Under the pieces are notes generated by a model. It saw only the letters and a list, made by a program, of their open reading frames with translations, had not been told where the DNA came from and did not search any database. Made by a program: the position numbers and the translations under genes. A stretch of DNA of 64,000 nucleotides from contig NW_027018091.1 in NCBI RefSeq assembly GCF_032854445.1, positions 1 through 64,000 on the forward strand. Reading direction: 5' to 3'. Positions 42,807-55,139 of this stretch are shown one piece after another (position 1 is the stretch's first letter; each line of letters opens with the position of its first letter). Source of the stretch: Liolophura sinensis. Taxonomy: Eukaryota > Mollusca > Polyplacophora > Chitonida > Chitonidae.

Positions 42807-45045
42807 AAATGGCACAGTTCTTAAAAACTCTTCAGAATGCCCTCGTTGCCCTCTTGAGTGGTTATAACTGTTCTCGTGCACTCGTTTTTCGTGAGGTCAT
42901 TCCGTCGTTAGGGAACGAGCCGTACAACAGATTTGGGATGGGGCATCGTAGGGATAGCTGGACCACATGACGAGGATATTCGGGATTCGGTAGGTCTTTG
43001 TGTGTTAGGTAATAAAGTGTCTGGGAAACATTCCTTTGGTGAAGAGGTTTGTTCAAAATTAGTTACCTCAGCTATTGTCCTGCAAATGGCTGTGAAAGAA
43101 ATGATCAGTCCGGCGGATGATTGCCCTAGATTTTTCCGAAGGCAAGTCTTGTCAAGCCCCTATGTTGCATGAGGACAGGAAGTTCCTTGAGAAGATTTTG
43201 TCGGGCATTAGCCTTAAAGATGACCGTTACGAAAGCCCGCTTCCACTGCGAAATGATTGTTTGCTATTACCTGACAATAAGCAATTGGTCATCCATCGGC
43301 TAATGATGCTCAATGGTGGATTGTTGGCAAACCCAATATCTGATAGATTACACCTCTCTTATGCGTAAAATTATTATTATGGAGGGACATGCGGAAAGCT
43401 TCCTGATGAAAAGGTTAGCAGCAATCCTGGTAAGACTTGGTGTATCCCTCGGGGGTTATCACCCTAAGAATACCTCGATTATACGTGTGGTATTCGATTG
43501 TAGTGCTAGATATAGGGGAATGTTCTTGAATGATAATCTGTTACAGGGTCCGGATTTGATTAATGGGCTACAGGGGTTTTTTTGTCGTTTTCTACTTGCC
43601 CCTATTGCTTTCTTGTCTGACATTAAACAAATGTATGATCAGTGCACAGTGACTCCTGAATATCGAGACTAGTTGCGTTTCTTTTGGTGACCTGATCACG
43701 ATCCAGCAACTGAGTATCGCATGACTGACTGTTCATCTGTTTAGGGAGGCCCTGCATGCACTAATTTTGACCTAAAACGAGCAGCTAATGGTCATAAACA
43801 GGAGGATGGGGACCTCAACAGCTAATTTTGTAAGGCGTAATTTGTACGTGGATGACGGTCTTAAGTCAGCTAGTACTGTTAAGGAAGCGATTGCTCTCAT
43901 CTCCAGCAGTAAACAATTATATCGTCGAGTCGGCTTAGTTTTATACAGTTGTGTCAAACTCCCCAAAAGTAATGGTTTCAATCCCGCCTGAAGGCTGAGC
44001 TAGAGGCCATCCGCCCCTAGTGGGAACAATGGCGTTCAAGTCTTTTCAGTCTCAGAAAGCCAGAGTTGAAGCGCTGCTTGGTGTTTGGTGCCTCAGATTA
44101 CGTGGTGGATCCAATAGAAGCTTTTTGGACAAAGAGTAAACTGTTGTTAGGCTATATAACAAATGAAATTCGCAGATTTCATGTTTTTATAGCCAACCGG
44201 GTGCAGCAAATCCGAGAGCCCACTTCCCTCTCAGTGGTACCATGTTAAAACAAACGAGAATCCCGCGGATGATGGTTCAAAAGACATAACTCCAGATGAT
44301 ATTGTCTACCGATCTACATGGATTACTGGACCTTCATTCCTTTTGGGATACGAAATTTGAGTTACAATCTCATAATACCTCAGTTCAGCGGACCCAGATG
44401 TAAAGATCGCAGTATCTGCTGCTACCCAGTCCGATCAGGTCGAGTCTGGCTTTGATTTAGGTAGATTAGCTCATTTGTCTTCGTGTAAAGCAAATTGTCG
44501 GAGGCTAAAGTCGTGGTTGTTAAATCGTAGTCAATGCGATAGTTGGACTAAGGACTCGATCAAGCAGGAAATGAATGAATGAATGATTATGCCTTAACGT
44601 CACATCTCAGCATCTCAGGCAATATCTCAGCCATACCGTGGCGAGAACAAGCTGAAAACACGAGGCGGATAAGGTTTTGGATGCGGTAATGAAAACATCA
44701 AAGATAAAACAAAAAGGTTTGAACATGTTTAAAAAGAGGTAGGGAAAACGAGTGTTGAAACCTAAAAACCACAACATTTTTAAAAATAGTTCATCGAGAA
44801 AAGCTGTATATGTATGTTTATCTATATATATATTAACATTAAAATTTAAATCTGAACTGTCTTAGTTTCACCGGGAATTGGTGAGCCAGGTAGAGATCGA
44901 GAATCTGTTAAACGCAGAAAATACACTCAAGCGCACTAGTACCTTGTACCGCTTTGATCCATGTCTAGATAAGGCCAACTTGATGAGAGTAGGAGGACAT
45001 GGCGCAAGTCGGGATTGCCCAGCGTTGTTCGGCATTCTGTGATTC
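42807..45045 (+). pseudogene. BEL/Pao LTR-retrotransposon pol fragment (RT to pre-integrase)
   Basis: Plus-strand pol in several frames. A region before RT lies at 43117-43368 (EDRKFLEKILSGI, HRLMML). RT has IIRVVFDCSARYRG, LNDNLLQGPDLING and SDIKQMYDQ at 43313-43672, and the catalytic NLYVDDGLKS at about 43840. Downstream thumb/RNase H parts follow, and the zinc-binding pre-integrase region is at about 44880-45045 (LYRFDPCLDK, LMRVGG, VVRHSVIL). The LINE 3' end at 44574-44860 interrupts it. No LTRs are attached. The left edge joins LINE copy D; the right edge joins the Penelope-like gene at about 45045. Confidence 0.82.
44574..44860 (-). mobile_element. 5'-truncated LINE copy, 3' UTR only
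   Basis: It starts (element 3' end) with ATGAATGAATGAATGATTATGCC and continues with CGTGGCGAGAACAAG and AAGATAAAACAAAAAG, matching 60690-60890. It splits BEL/Pao pol, whose reading resumes at about 44870. No duplication was identified with confidence. Confidence 0.75.
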
Positions 45046-45449
45046 TAGACCGTCTAGACATTGATGCTCTGCCTAAAGTTAAAAGGGTTCTGAAGGATCC
45101 CACTGTGCAAGAAACACTCGCTGACCTTCATAGTAAATTTGTCATCACTGTAGCAGACAAGGCTCCTAATAATGTCATCTTTATTTACAAGAATTTTTAT
45201 GATCAAATTCTTGTTCAAGAGCTATGTACATCTATAACAACATCCACATATTCTGCTACTATATGTACTCTGGAGGAACTATTTAACAAACACAAAACCT
45301 TTCTTAAAGAAAGTCGCATAGATATACCTACCCGTCATACAGAAATACCACAACTTTACTGGATTCCTAAAATGCATAAATCCCCATACAAGGCTCGATT
45401 TATTGCGGGTTCAAGAATGAATGAATGAATAAATGATTATGGCTTAACG

Positions 45450-48400
45450 CTACATCGGCAATATTTCAGCCATGCTGTCAAATAAATCATATATAGAGTT
45501 GACAGTGTAGAACCTTTGACGAACATAGGCAAAGTCTACACAGTCAACCAAGATATGTTTGATACCGTATTCTGCATCACATCCAACACACTCAGCAGCA
45601 CTGGTCCCATCTAAGATGAAATTGTGTGTCAAATGAGAATGCCCAACGCGACACCTCATTAAAATTACTTGGTCTCTACGAGACATTTGACAAGTGCAGG
45701 CATTTTAGCCAATGACAGGATGGATGGCATACAGTTTATTGTGGATCTGCAAGTCCCATTCACCCTGCCAAAGGCGACGAATATATTTAGGAAAATTAGG
45801 CTTCACGTCAGTAAAAGGGATTTTAACCCGAGATACAGGTTTATACAGGGCAGCTTTCGGTTCCCTGTCCACGACTGTGTTTCCATGGATACCAGTGTGA
45901 CTTGGTATCCAACAGAATATGATGTGTTTACCTCTTTTAATTATTTTTCGGTGTTTGGCTATTATCTCAAGTATCAATGGATTTTTAAATTTATTATTCT
46001 GAATTGCCAAAAGGCAAGACAACGAGTCGCTGCATATCACTGCCCTCCGGGCATGCCCATAAGAAACATATGATAACGCCAGAAGTATAGCCCTGGCCTC
46101 TGCAGAAAAGACAGAAGATGAAGGTGGCACACGAAGAGAAGTGATCCGCTGCTCTAAGACAGCCTCAGCCGCAACCCTGTCCCCATCCTTTGACCCGTCA
46201 GTATAAACTTATAATCCATATAATCAGCCTTGATTTCAGCAAAACCTTGCTGAATTATAGGAGGATTTGTATTTGATTTATTCTATTTAAGTAGATCAAA
46301 TATTAGTTTAGGTTGTGGGAGAAGCCATGGAGGAGACACCAGAGCTATACCCTCCAGCTTGATGTTAGCTCCCACAATATTGTCCCGTATACGAAGACCG
46401 AACGAAGGGATCCTATTAGAACATTTAGTATATTTGTCTATATATAATGGATTCAAAACACAGTTAAAGGCATGGTTTGCTGGATGTGCTTTAAGCTTTG
46501 TAGCATATTGAAGGCTAAATTTAATACATCGGTTATATAAAGAAGGCTCATTTCCCTCCACGTATAAACTTTCTTCTGGTGAGGTTCTATAAGCACCCAA
46601 GGCTGAACCTCAAAGCCTGGTGATGAACAAGATCCAACATTTTAATGTACGACGTCCTAGAGGAACCGTAAATGATGGATCCATAATCCAATCTACACCT
46701 CACCAGAGAACGATATAAATTTAGTAAAACTGATCGGTCAGCACCCCAATCGGTTCTAGACACGATCTTAATTATATCGAGAGCCTTTGTACATTTAGCC
46801 TTAAGCACTTTTATATGAGGTATAAAACAGAGCTTACTATCAAATATTATATCTAAAAATTTTGTTTCTCCAAGAATTTTAACCTGTTCACCACAAAAAT
46901 TAAGCTCAGGATCAAGATGAAGTTTCCGTTTGTTACAAAAATGCATACCGACGGTTTTAGACGTTGAAAATCTAAAACCGTTTTCAGTTACCCATTTCTC
47001 GATTTTATTGAGACAAAGCTGCAACTGACGTTCGATATTATTCATATTCTTAGCTGGGTAGCATATAAGGGAATCATCAACATATAAAGAACCCTCTGTG
47101 CCAGATGTTAATGTTTTTGCTAGGCTATTTATTTTTATGCTAAACAGAGTTGGTGATAGAATGCTGCCCTGGTGTACACCCATTTCCTGCTCATAAGAGT
47201 CAGAAAGAGTGGACCCAATTCATACCTTAAACTGACAATCTGATAAAAATTGTGATATAAATATAGGTAATCGACCTTTAAGTCCCATATCCGCAAGTTC
47301 TTTTAAAATACCATATTTCCATGTGGTGTCTTAGGCCTTTTCAAGGTCAAAAAATATGGACACCACATGTTCATTATTGATGAAGCTATCTCGAATAAAA
47401 GTTTCAAATCGAACAAGGTGATCTAAGGTAGATCGATCTTGACGAAATCCACATTGAATATTACATAAAAGCTTGTTGGTTTTGAGAAACCACACAAGTC
47501 TATCATTAATCATCCGTTCCATAATCTTACAAACACAGCTGGTAAGATCTATGGGACGGTAATTTTTTGGATCAGTATGATCCTTACCCGGTTTAAGGAC
47601 CGGGATAATACACGCCTCCCTCCATGACGGTGGAAAATTACCAGTTATCCAAATATCATTAAGCAAGTCCAAGAGAGTCTCCGGTGGCTCATTATCGGGA
47701 CCACAGGTATCGTGGGCCTTTTTTAATGCAGTTAAAAGTTCCTCCATATTAAAAGGACAATTATAATCTTCTAAATTTTTAGAAGAAAAGGGCAATTTAA
47801 TTCTCTCCTTCTGGTTTTTAATATGTTGGAATTTTTTAGCATAGTTCTCAGAAGAGGGTTTCTTGGAAATTGTCTCAGTAATTTATTTGTTATATCGGAT
47901 GGAGAGGTTAATATATTATCTCCATCTTTTAAATGCTGGACTTTTGCTTTATTTTTTTGCCCATAGGCTTCTGAACCATGTTCCAGACCTTACGCATGGG
48001 TGTTTTTGACGTAATGCCCGAAACAAAGTTCCGCCAACAAGATCGTCTCTTGAACTTGAGTAATCGGCAAGCCTTAGCTCTAAAAATACGAACCTGGTTT
48101 AAGTTATTATCATTAGGACATATATTAAAATTCCGCTCGGCCTTTTTGCGCTCCCTAATGGCTTTGCGACAGTCCTGGTCATACCAGTGTTTACTTTGGG
48201 ATTTTGGATTTATCGAGGGCTTAGGGATAGTTCTGTCAGCCGCTTGTAAAACAAGCTCATTAAATTTTAATATAGGATCATCTGCTACACTGAGAGCTTC
48301 TGTGGTGATATCAGCCTCACAAAACATCTCAAATGCGATCCAATCTGCTTTATCCAATTTCCACCTAGCTATACGTTCTAAAGAATTAGAAGTGATATTT

Positions 48401-49045
48401 TCTAGGATTATAGGAAAATGGTAACTACCACAAAGATCGTCATGCACCTTCCAAGAAAAATCAAGGAGAAGTGATGGATCTGTGGATCGATAGCAGAATA
48501 AGTGCCATTACCCGGATGTAAATAGGTATTAGAACCATCATTGAAATAACACAATTTCTCCTTCGATCAGAAGTCTTCGACTATCTTGCCCTTATTATTT
48601 ATGGTATTACTGCCCCAAAGGGGGTTATGGGAATTAAAACCTCTCATTATTTTAAAAGGTTTTGGCTATTGTTCTATTAAATTATGTAACTGTAAAGCTA
48701 ACAAAGAAATGTTAGGAGGAATATACACTGAACATGTGATTGTTTCAGACAATGAAACACGGACGGCCACAGCCTGAAGCTCTGTATCCAGAGCAACAGG
48801 GCTGTGAATAATATTGTTATTGATAAAGATCGAGGAGCGCCTGCAGCTCGCTCCTCTTTATTTGAGTAAGTTCTGTATAATGAATAATTTTTAAGAGTTA
48901 TTTTATCTTTGTTAAATGTCTTCAAGTGACTTTCCTGAAGACAAAGGGCATTAGTGTTTAGTAATTGAACTAGCTGTGTTATTTCAGTAAAATTTATCTT
49001 AAGACCTCGACAATTCCACTGTATAACTTTGTCTAAAGAAGACAT
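45450..49045 (-). pseudogene. LINE copy E ORF2, broken
   Basis: The endonuclease starts at 49045 (MSSLDKVIQWNCRGLKINFT, CLQESHLK). The block at 48447-47929 has YHFPIILENITSNS and KRRSCWRNFVSGIT. RT fingers are at 47795-47331 (PPSWREACIIPVLKPGKD, FRQDRSTLDHLVRF). RT palm and thumb are at 47183-46587 (GVHQGSILSPTLF, YVDDSLICY). The linker is at 46600-46283. RNase H is at 46200-45705 (SAEARAILLALSY, SDSLSCLLAIQN, GNTVVDREPK). The C-terminal zinc-like part is at 45686-45450 (CVGCDAEYGIKHILVDC). Five or six frameshifts or stops and a degraded SDH motif make it inactive, yet domain order is complete. Confidence 0.88.
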
Positions 49046-49239
49046 TATGGAGGGAGGCGTATGGGAGATTTATCTTTATGTTCCGTGGAGATCGGCTGTT
49101 GGATCTCCCTGGTGCGGGTGATGTATCCATCACATCCGCATCTGATGCTGAAGGACCAACGTCCTCCAACAATCCAAACTTATTAAAAGTTTGGACAGGG
49201 TCCCTAGTGGCCTTAGAGGGACACTCTGTGGGTGATTAG

Positions 49240-50346
49240 TTTTACTGTTATTACTGTGAGCTTTGTTTTTTGATTTGACGCTGTTATTAGGTTCAGGTTT
49301 ATCAGATTTTTCGCCACTATTTACTGTTTATATTTGTTGTGCTGAAGTTCAGGTTTATCAGATTGAACAAGTGTTTTGCGCACGTTGAGCCGAAAGTTTG
49401 ACAGAAGTGGTACTAGGTTTGTCGTTTCCAATGGGCCAAGTCAATGAAGTTTGAGTAGCAACAGATACTACTCGCTTGACCACATTGGCGAACGAAGTAT
49501 GCAGAGAGGTATTAGAGGGTGAGACCAATCTGCGGGCTTCCTGATAAGATATGTTGTTTTTAATTTTGAGGTCGATTATCTGCTTTTCTTTTACGAACAG
49601 TGGACAGTCTCTAGAAGAGGCCATGTGATCTCAACCGCAATTGCAGCAATCAACTGTGCTGTTGCAATCGAAACCATCATGACCTTCACTGCTGCACGGG
49701 AAACAAACCAGTTTATTTCTACATTGGCCCTTGCCATGGCCACATTTTTGGCAAGTGAAGCAGCGTGTAGGGTTTGAGATGTATAAAGTCACATTAACCC
49801 TACACGGGCCAATATAGATATATGACGGAAGAGATGTAGTATTGAATGTCAAAAGATATGTGTTTAGTTTAATGATATTGCCAGATTTCTTCATAGTGAA
49901 GCGTTTTACTCTGGCAACACCTTGTGATTTTAACTCTTCGAAGATTTCCTCTTCGGTTAAGTCAATAATATCAGCATCCCTATCACGAATTATTCCCTGA
50001 CAGCTGTTCAGGGAATTTTGAGGGGATACGAAAACAGGTAATCGGAAATTTTATTCAATGACAGCAGATTTTTAGGTTGTTGCCTCCGGATCTCAGCTTT
50101 TTAACGTTTTTAAGAGTTCCAGCTGCACCCTGGAGAGCTCTTTTTAAGAGGAACGGATGAATTTTGGAGACCGGCTTTTGTCCACTCTTTGTTGAGAGAA
50201 CAATGAAAGCCGGTACAGCTGTCCTGTTCATTATCAATTGAGTCAGATAACTTCCTCTTTTTATCAACACACAGCAACGAAGTCGGCTGAGAGGAAGTTT
50301 GGTTAGATAAATTCGAAACATTTGCAGAAATTTTTAATGCAGACAT
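49240..50346 (-). pseudogene. LINE copy E ORF1, broken
   Basis: It starts at ATG 50346 (MSALKISANV), with frameshifts near 50200 and 50040. The zinc region is 49894-49631, with CFTCQKCGHGKGQC, CFPCSSEGHDGFDC and CCNCG, so all three knuckles are better kept than in copy A. The C-terminal tail is at 49624-49358. Confidence 0.82.
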
Positions 50347-51970
50347 GGTATATATATGTATAAAGTTCACCCCATTTGTTCCTCACCCACCACGGAGTGC
50401 CCACAAGGGCGATGTCTGAACCTGGGGATACCCAGTAGGAAAGACACCAAGGATTCCATATGAGGTACACTCGAACAAATTGAGTTATACCAAAGGTTAA
50501 ATTGAATCTACCCGATTGACCCATGAGCCACCGCCTCAAAGCGTAGTCCCGCAAACGAAATTCGAGAAATAACATTTGTTCGCTAAATGATGTGCTGTTA
50601 TAGAGGCAATTGGGACCACGCAGAGGCAAGACATGACCAAGCCGATTGATCTGACCTCCCCATCCGACCTCCCGTCTTTCCCCAAGAAAGGGCCAAACTG
50701 ACGTGATGGGCGTGAGGATCTCGCAAGATCAACACGCCCTCAGCCTCCAGGATCCCGTCCTCGTAGATTACGGGTCGCAACCTACGGCAAACAGGTCGCT
50801 CCCCAGTTGCCTCTTACACAACCGGGAAGATGTGAGCCGGGCTCACACAGGAGAGCTCTAGGTTAGTCGACTTTTACGACAAGCTTGCCTACAGGGCTGA
50901 GGTCTTATTCTTATCACCACCGGAAACCCCACGGGGGCGGGTTCAAGAAATTGAACCACCAAACTCTTGTCAACCCTACTTACAAAAGCGTTACAAGAAG
51001 TGAAGTCATTTTGGAATCAGTATTGTTGTGCCATAAGAAAAAATTCAGGTGTAAACTGCATGTGGATTCTTAACAACTCCAAACGTCTTACAGAAGAACT
51101 CGATGCTCATATGCATATACCGTACAAAGACATATCCACATGGGATTTGCCTACTCTATACTACGATTCCTCACAAAGATCTTATTGAAAGAATATCGTC
51201 GGGAATTGTCTCGGTATTTACTAAAACAGGTCACCGTTACATTAACGTCAGAAGCAATACGGCTTTCTTTAGTTCTACTCTTTATGAAGGTTACCACTCA
51301 ATGGATTTTACATTATTTATTGAATTACTTGAATTTTTCATTAATAACATCTATGTGAAATTCGGAGATACCATTTACCGACAGTGCATAGGTATTCCAA
51401 TGGGTAACAGTTGTGCGCCTCTTTTGGCAGGCCTATACCTGTTTTCTTATGAATACGACTATATGCAGAAATTACTTAAAAGTAATATCTTTAAAGCGCG
51501 ATCCTTTTCAATTACCAAGCGGTATATTGATGATCTACTGGCGTTAAATAATCCCCATATTGCTGAAGCGGTGAAGGAAATCTATCCACCTTCATTGGAT
51601 TTAAAGGAGACAACAGATAGTCCTGATGGTACATCTTATTTGGATCTATATCTGTACAAAGACGAACAAGGTCTCCTTTCACGCCGCCTTTACGACAAAA
51701 GGGATAATTTCAATTTTGATATTGTAAATTATCCTTATTTAGGTAGTATACCAAAGGGTCTTGCATATGGCGTATACATATCTCGCCTTGTAGCATTTGT
51801 CAGATCTTGCGTTAATTGTAATGACTTCAATCTGCGTCACAAGTTGCTAGTTCAAAAACTAATTTGCCAAGGACAATCCTTCAAACGCCTTCATTCTAAG
51901 TTTCTCAAATTTTACAATGAGTATAACCAGGCATGGGAACAGGTGATAATAAAAAAGACTGATAAATTGA

Positions 51971-52060
51971 CGGCGCGAAAGCGCCGGAGCCGAGAGCGGT
52001 TGCGCTGGAGCGGGGGGAAAGCACGAGAGGGGGGCAGCGCCCCCCTCTCGCCGTCGGGCG
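51971..52060. repeat. GC-rich hairpin at the end of the Penelope-like gene
   Basis: Two nested palindromes occur in a GC-rich island within AT-rich DNA. GGCGCGAAAGCGCC is at about 51971-51984, and a near-perfect stem CGAGAGGGGGGC/GCCCCCCTCTCG with a three-base loop is at about 52024-52050. The coding frame runs through it to 52068, so it could be an RNA structure near the element's 3' end. Confidence 0.8.
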
Positions 52061-52372
52061 AATTTTAGATGAAATAACAATGTTTCGTGACCATAGGTGA
52101 AAAAAAAAGTGTTTTTCTTGGATCTTCTTCAGTTACCCTAACATACAATAAAAGCTTTCAGATGTTAGTTACTTTCACAAATGTTACCTTCCAAATTGGC
52201 CGCTTTTTCTGGTCAATGACACACCTTCACTTCTGGAAAGTTCAGTCAGGACTTCACATATTTATAAATTCACGGATAGGGCCATTTCCATAGCCTCACA
52301 CTGTCACAACATTTTTACTGATTATTTACAACAATTGTATATACATATTAACACCGTCAGCTTCCCATCCCA

Positions 52373-53425
52373 TCAAACACGTTTGGCCTTCTTCCTCGGA
52401 CTGGTATCTGTACCTGGTACCCCTGCCCTCTTCTTAGCTGTTAGCTTCTCCAGAACACCCGAAGGTGAGCATTCCTAGCCCGTTTGGAAGCTTTCCCTGC
52501 CAACAATACGGATTGCTTTTTGCTGATCGCCTTTTCTTGGGTTACGGAGTGTACAGCTTTTTTCTCCTCTAACGCCAAACGAGCCACCTCTTTCTCTTGT
52601 TTGTAATCCTTTGCAGCTCCCCGTATGGTCTGGACAACTTTCATATTGATAGGGATCATGAAGGTAATCATTTCTGCGGAAGTAATCAACAGAACATTTG
52701 TCAGCTGCTTTGAGAGTGTACTTGATAGTTTGTATGGCATTGAATGTGGGAATCTTCATTTTGGCTGAGTGACTGTCCAGCACGTAGTTCATCACACTGA
52801 ATGAGCTCTCAACCTGTGGCCCATGAAAACACCCAATCAAAGCTGCTGTCATCTTTGACAATAACGGATATTTGCCACTCTTGAACACTAATGTCCACCA
52901 TGTGTCCAGTCGTGTATTGGGTTCATAAGATGGCAGACTGTCATCAACATGAAACCGCCTCACTTCCGAGGAAAACAAACCTTTCTCTTCTTTTTTCAGC
53001 ACGTTTGTAACAATTGTAGGCAGGTTTTCCATGTACTTCATGGCAAGTTTATGGCCTCTGCATAATGGGTCAAGTGAAGACAGGTTTCTTAGGAGACGAT
53101 TGCCAAATGGCATCTTCTTTAGTAAATAAGCACCACAAGCAATATAGGCAGCTTTGGCTTTCTTCTTGAAATCCTCTACAGCCCAGTCCTGTTTCTTTGC
53201 TTCTTTTAGGATTTTCTGTACCTTCTCGCCGCCAAAGAAAACCAGGTCATCTGATAGTTGATTATCCTTGTCAGAGAGGTTGAGCGACTTCAGCTGTTTA
53301 GAGGTTTTGTTGACCTTCTCTGGTGGGACGGAACAGGACAGGAAGTCTTTTGTCAGTTGCAACTGTTCATCGTGGAGTTTGTGGATGAGAGGATGATTTT
53401 GTGTGAAATTTTCTAAGCTCAGAAA
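52373..53425 (-). pseudogene. hAT-like protein gene, C-terminal exon, frameshifted
   Basis: The minus-strand frame is open from about 53425 (after a possible splice acceptor, CTTTCTGAGCTTAG) to a frameshift near 52660, then in a second frame to TGA 52373-52375. It contains CFHGPQVESSFSVMNYVLDS, which resembles the C-terminal dimerisation block of hAT transposases, then a lysine-rich tail (SPRRKKAKR-type). No ATG begins it, so it is a 3' exon. The 5' exons are not identified, unless the zinc finger at 56479-56862 belongs to the same gene. Low similarity of the rest prevents a firmer name. Confidence 0.6.
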
Positions 53426-53429
53426 GTGG

Positions 53430-54690
53430 GAAAACTGGTAATTACCTTGAGAAAAAAAATCGCAAATTTTTCTTAAACTTCAATTGGTTATGCAACATAT
53501 GACAGTTATTCATAATTGACCTGTATACCAAGTTTCAGTAAAATATCAAAAAGTAAAACAAAAATAAAATTAGAAAGAATAGATAGCCTACAGAGATGGG
53601 TCAGACAGAGAGAGTGCAACCCTGAAGTAAAGTCCCCTTCTATTCCGCCGATAGGAGACTACTAACACTGTTAATTATAATGTAATCTGTCTCACTATTC
53701 ATAAACCAAATACTCAGATTTGTTGAATAAAAATATTTCGTTGTCTTGATCAATCAATTCAAAAGCCTGCTGTTTTCGTAACCCGATATTCAGGGGAGAC
53801 AACTTTGGAGAAGTTCACTCAGTATCAAGCAGAGGAGACAGATTTAGAAATGTTATCTTCACTGTGTGTAAAACACACAGAACATCACAAAAAAGTTACA
53901 TTTACACATTTATAAAGAAGATATATTTCTGACTATTTGAAATTCAGGGAGTACTCACATCTATCTTTGATCGATCGATACAATTTCTTTCCGGACGACG
54001 ATGACCTTCACGGACCAACCTTCACGCACACGCGGTTGGCGATTTCCGGTTTAACGACTACCGAAAACTGTACTCATTCTGGTTCACATAGTCTCGAAGG
54101 CAGGTCAATCTCCACTTCTATTTGTATCATTTAGTTTCTGTACGTGTCTTATGGGAATGGGGTTGTCCGGATTGCGACAACCAAATATCACTTCAGTTTA
54201 CGGCAGTACACGAATGCCCGATACGCGCAACTCGGGAAGTCGGAAGACCAGATGAAGTGAAAGATTACAGATATTAAATAAAGTCAATGCAGGTTTGAAA
54301 CTCTTGCTCAGGTCAGATTCAAGCTCTTCACCCCCCCCCCCCCCCCCATTTTCTCACCGGATTTATACGAATCTCAGAAACGACATTTTCATACAAAAAA
54401 AAGACGGAAAATTCCCATGCCTGTATAACTCTTGTTGGCAGGTATGGATAGAGCGTTCAGAATCTCTGGCGAACTGCATGGTAATCAACCACATAGACGG
54501 CGCTGTTATCCCTATGTACATATCTATCACATAATTTAACAACAAAGATGGCGCTGATTGCCCAGTGTAACCGTCTGTCGTGTATGTCATGTGTAACATC
54601 ATAGATGGCGCCTCTTGTAGCATGAGATCTTTACATATTAGCGGGAAAGACGTAATCGTCCGTTACTTTTGAATCATAATCTGACCGGTT
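53430..54690. other. non-coding, nothing firm
   Basis: AT-rich, with a poly-C run at 54331-54347 and a loose repeat of about 80 bp around GATGGCGC (54494, 54550, 54605). If the hAT-like gene is real, this could be intron. Confidence 0.4.
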
Positions 54691-54696
54691 AGGGTC

Positions 54697-55116
54697 CGTA
54701 ACGCTCGTCATTTCAAATTGTGTCTAATACCGCTTAACCTGGGGCTAGGGGCCGTAAAGGTAGCCATTCTCATTACATCAGCATGATGCCTTTATGCACA
54801 GTCGCAATTTAAGCGCGACTGAGATACTTGTTTAATTGATGTTTGACATGGAACTCATTCACGGACTACGAATTTGAACTTTGATATGGAATTCATGCCT
54901 GGAGTATTCATTGTCTGCCCGGCATCATCGAGAACTGATGACCGCTTCTCTCTTGTGTGTTACCGGCTTTATTTCTTATTTGTATAATTTCTTACATACC
55001 TTTGTCTTTGGGAGTTACTGTTAAACGTTGTTGTGGAAATGGATCTTGCAATTATCGACTTGGAACGCTTTTTACGGACTACGAATGGCATATAAATGTC
55101 GGCCTTGACCCTTATA
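54697..55116 (+). repeat. LTR-like dispersed block, copy 2
   Basis: Homologous to 33587-34003 over its full length with small indels. Non-coding. It directly precedes BEL/Pao integrase sequence. A third partial copy of only its last 70 bp lies at about 60957-61030. Confidence 0.7.
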
Positions 55117-55139
55117 TTGACATGCTTATTAAAGAGGGT

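Larger units (their letters stand above)
45418..50936 (-). mobile_element. Nimb-like LINE copy E, complete, with 13-bp target-site duplications
   Basis: The duplications GCGGGTTCAAGAA at 45405-45417 and 50937-50949 are identical and bound 5,519 bp. On the minus strand the element starts CCCCGTGGGG at 50936, has a 5' UTR of about 590 bp, ORF1 (50346 to about 49240), ORF2 (49045-45450) and a short 3' UTR ending in ATTCATTCATTCAT. This copy defines the family's ends and serves as the reference for all others. Confidence 0.95.
45046..52065 (+). pseudogene. Penelope-like reverse transcriptase gene, split by LINE copy E
   Basis: Part 1 (45046-45417) has the N-terminal domain: LHSKFVITVADKAPNNVIF and LPQLYW-type QLYWIPKMHKSP, ending in RFIAGSR. 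Part 2 (50937-52065) repeats the 13-bp target site and goes on with LLTKALQEVK, CMWILNNS, a palm with GIPMGNSCAPLLAGLYL and YIDDLLALNN, then the thumb (LVQKLICQGQSF). The segment 51103-52068 is one long open frame of 321 codons. A TGA at about 50952 and a frameshift near 51130 break the rest. RT motifs are intact. No GIY-YIG endonuclease was found after the thumb. The Penelope assignment is by motif resemblance. Confidence 0.75.

Noticed and set aside
52024-52050. Rho-independent terminator
   Set aside because: The stem lies in an animal genome inside an open reading frame and lacks a T-run; a bacterial terminator makes no sense here.
42807-55116. The BEL/Pao pieces at 42807-45045 and 55140-56085 as one element split by later insertions
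   Set aside because: The sequence between includes a Penelope-like gene and hAT-like exon, and after the Penelope-like end the BEL/Pao reading does not resume; two separate remnants fit better.
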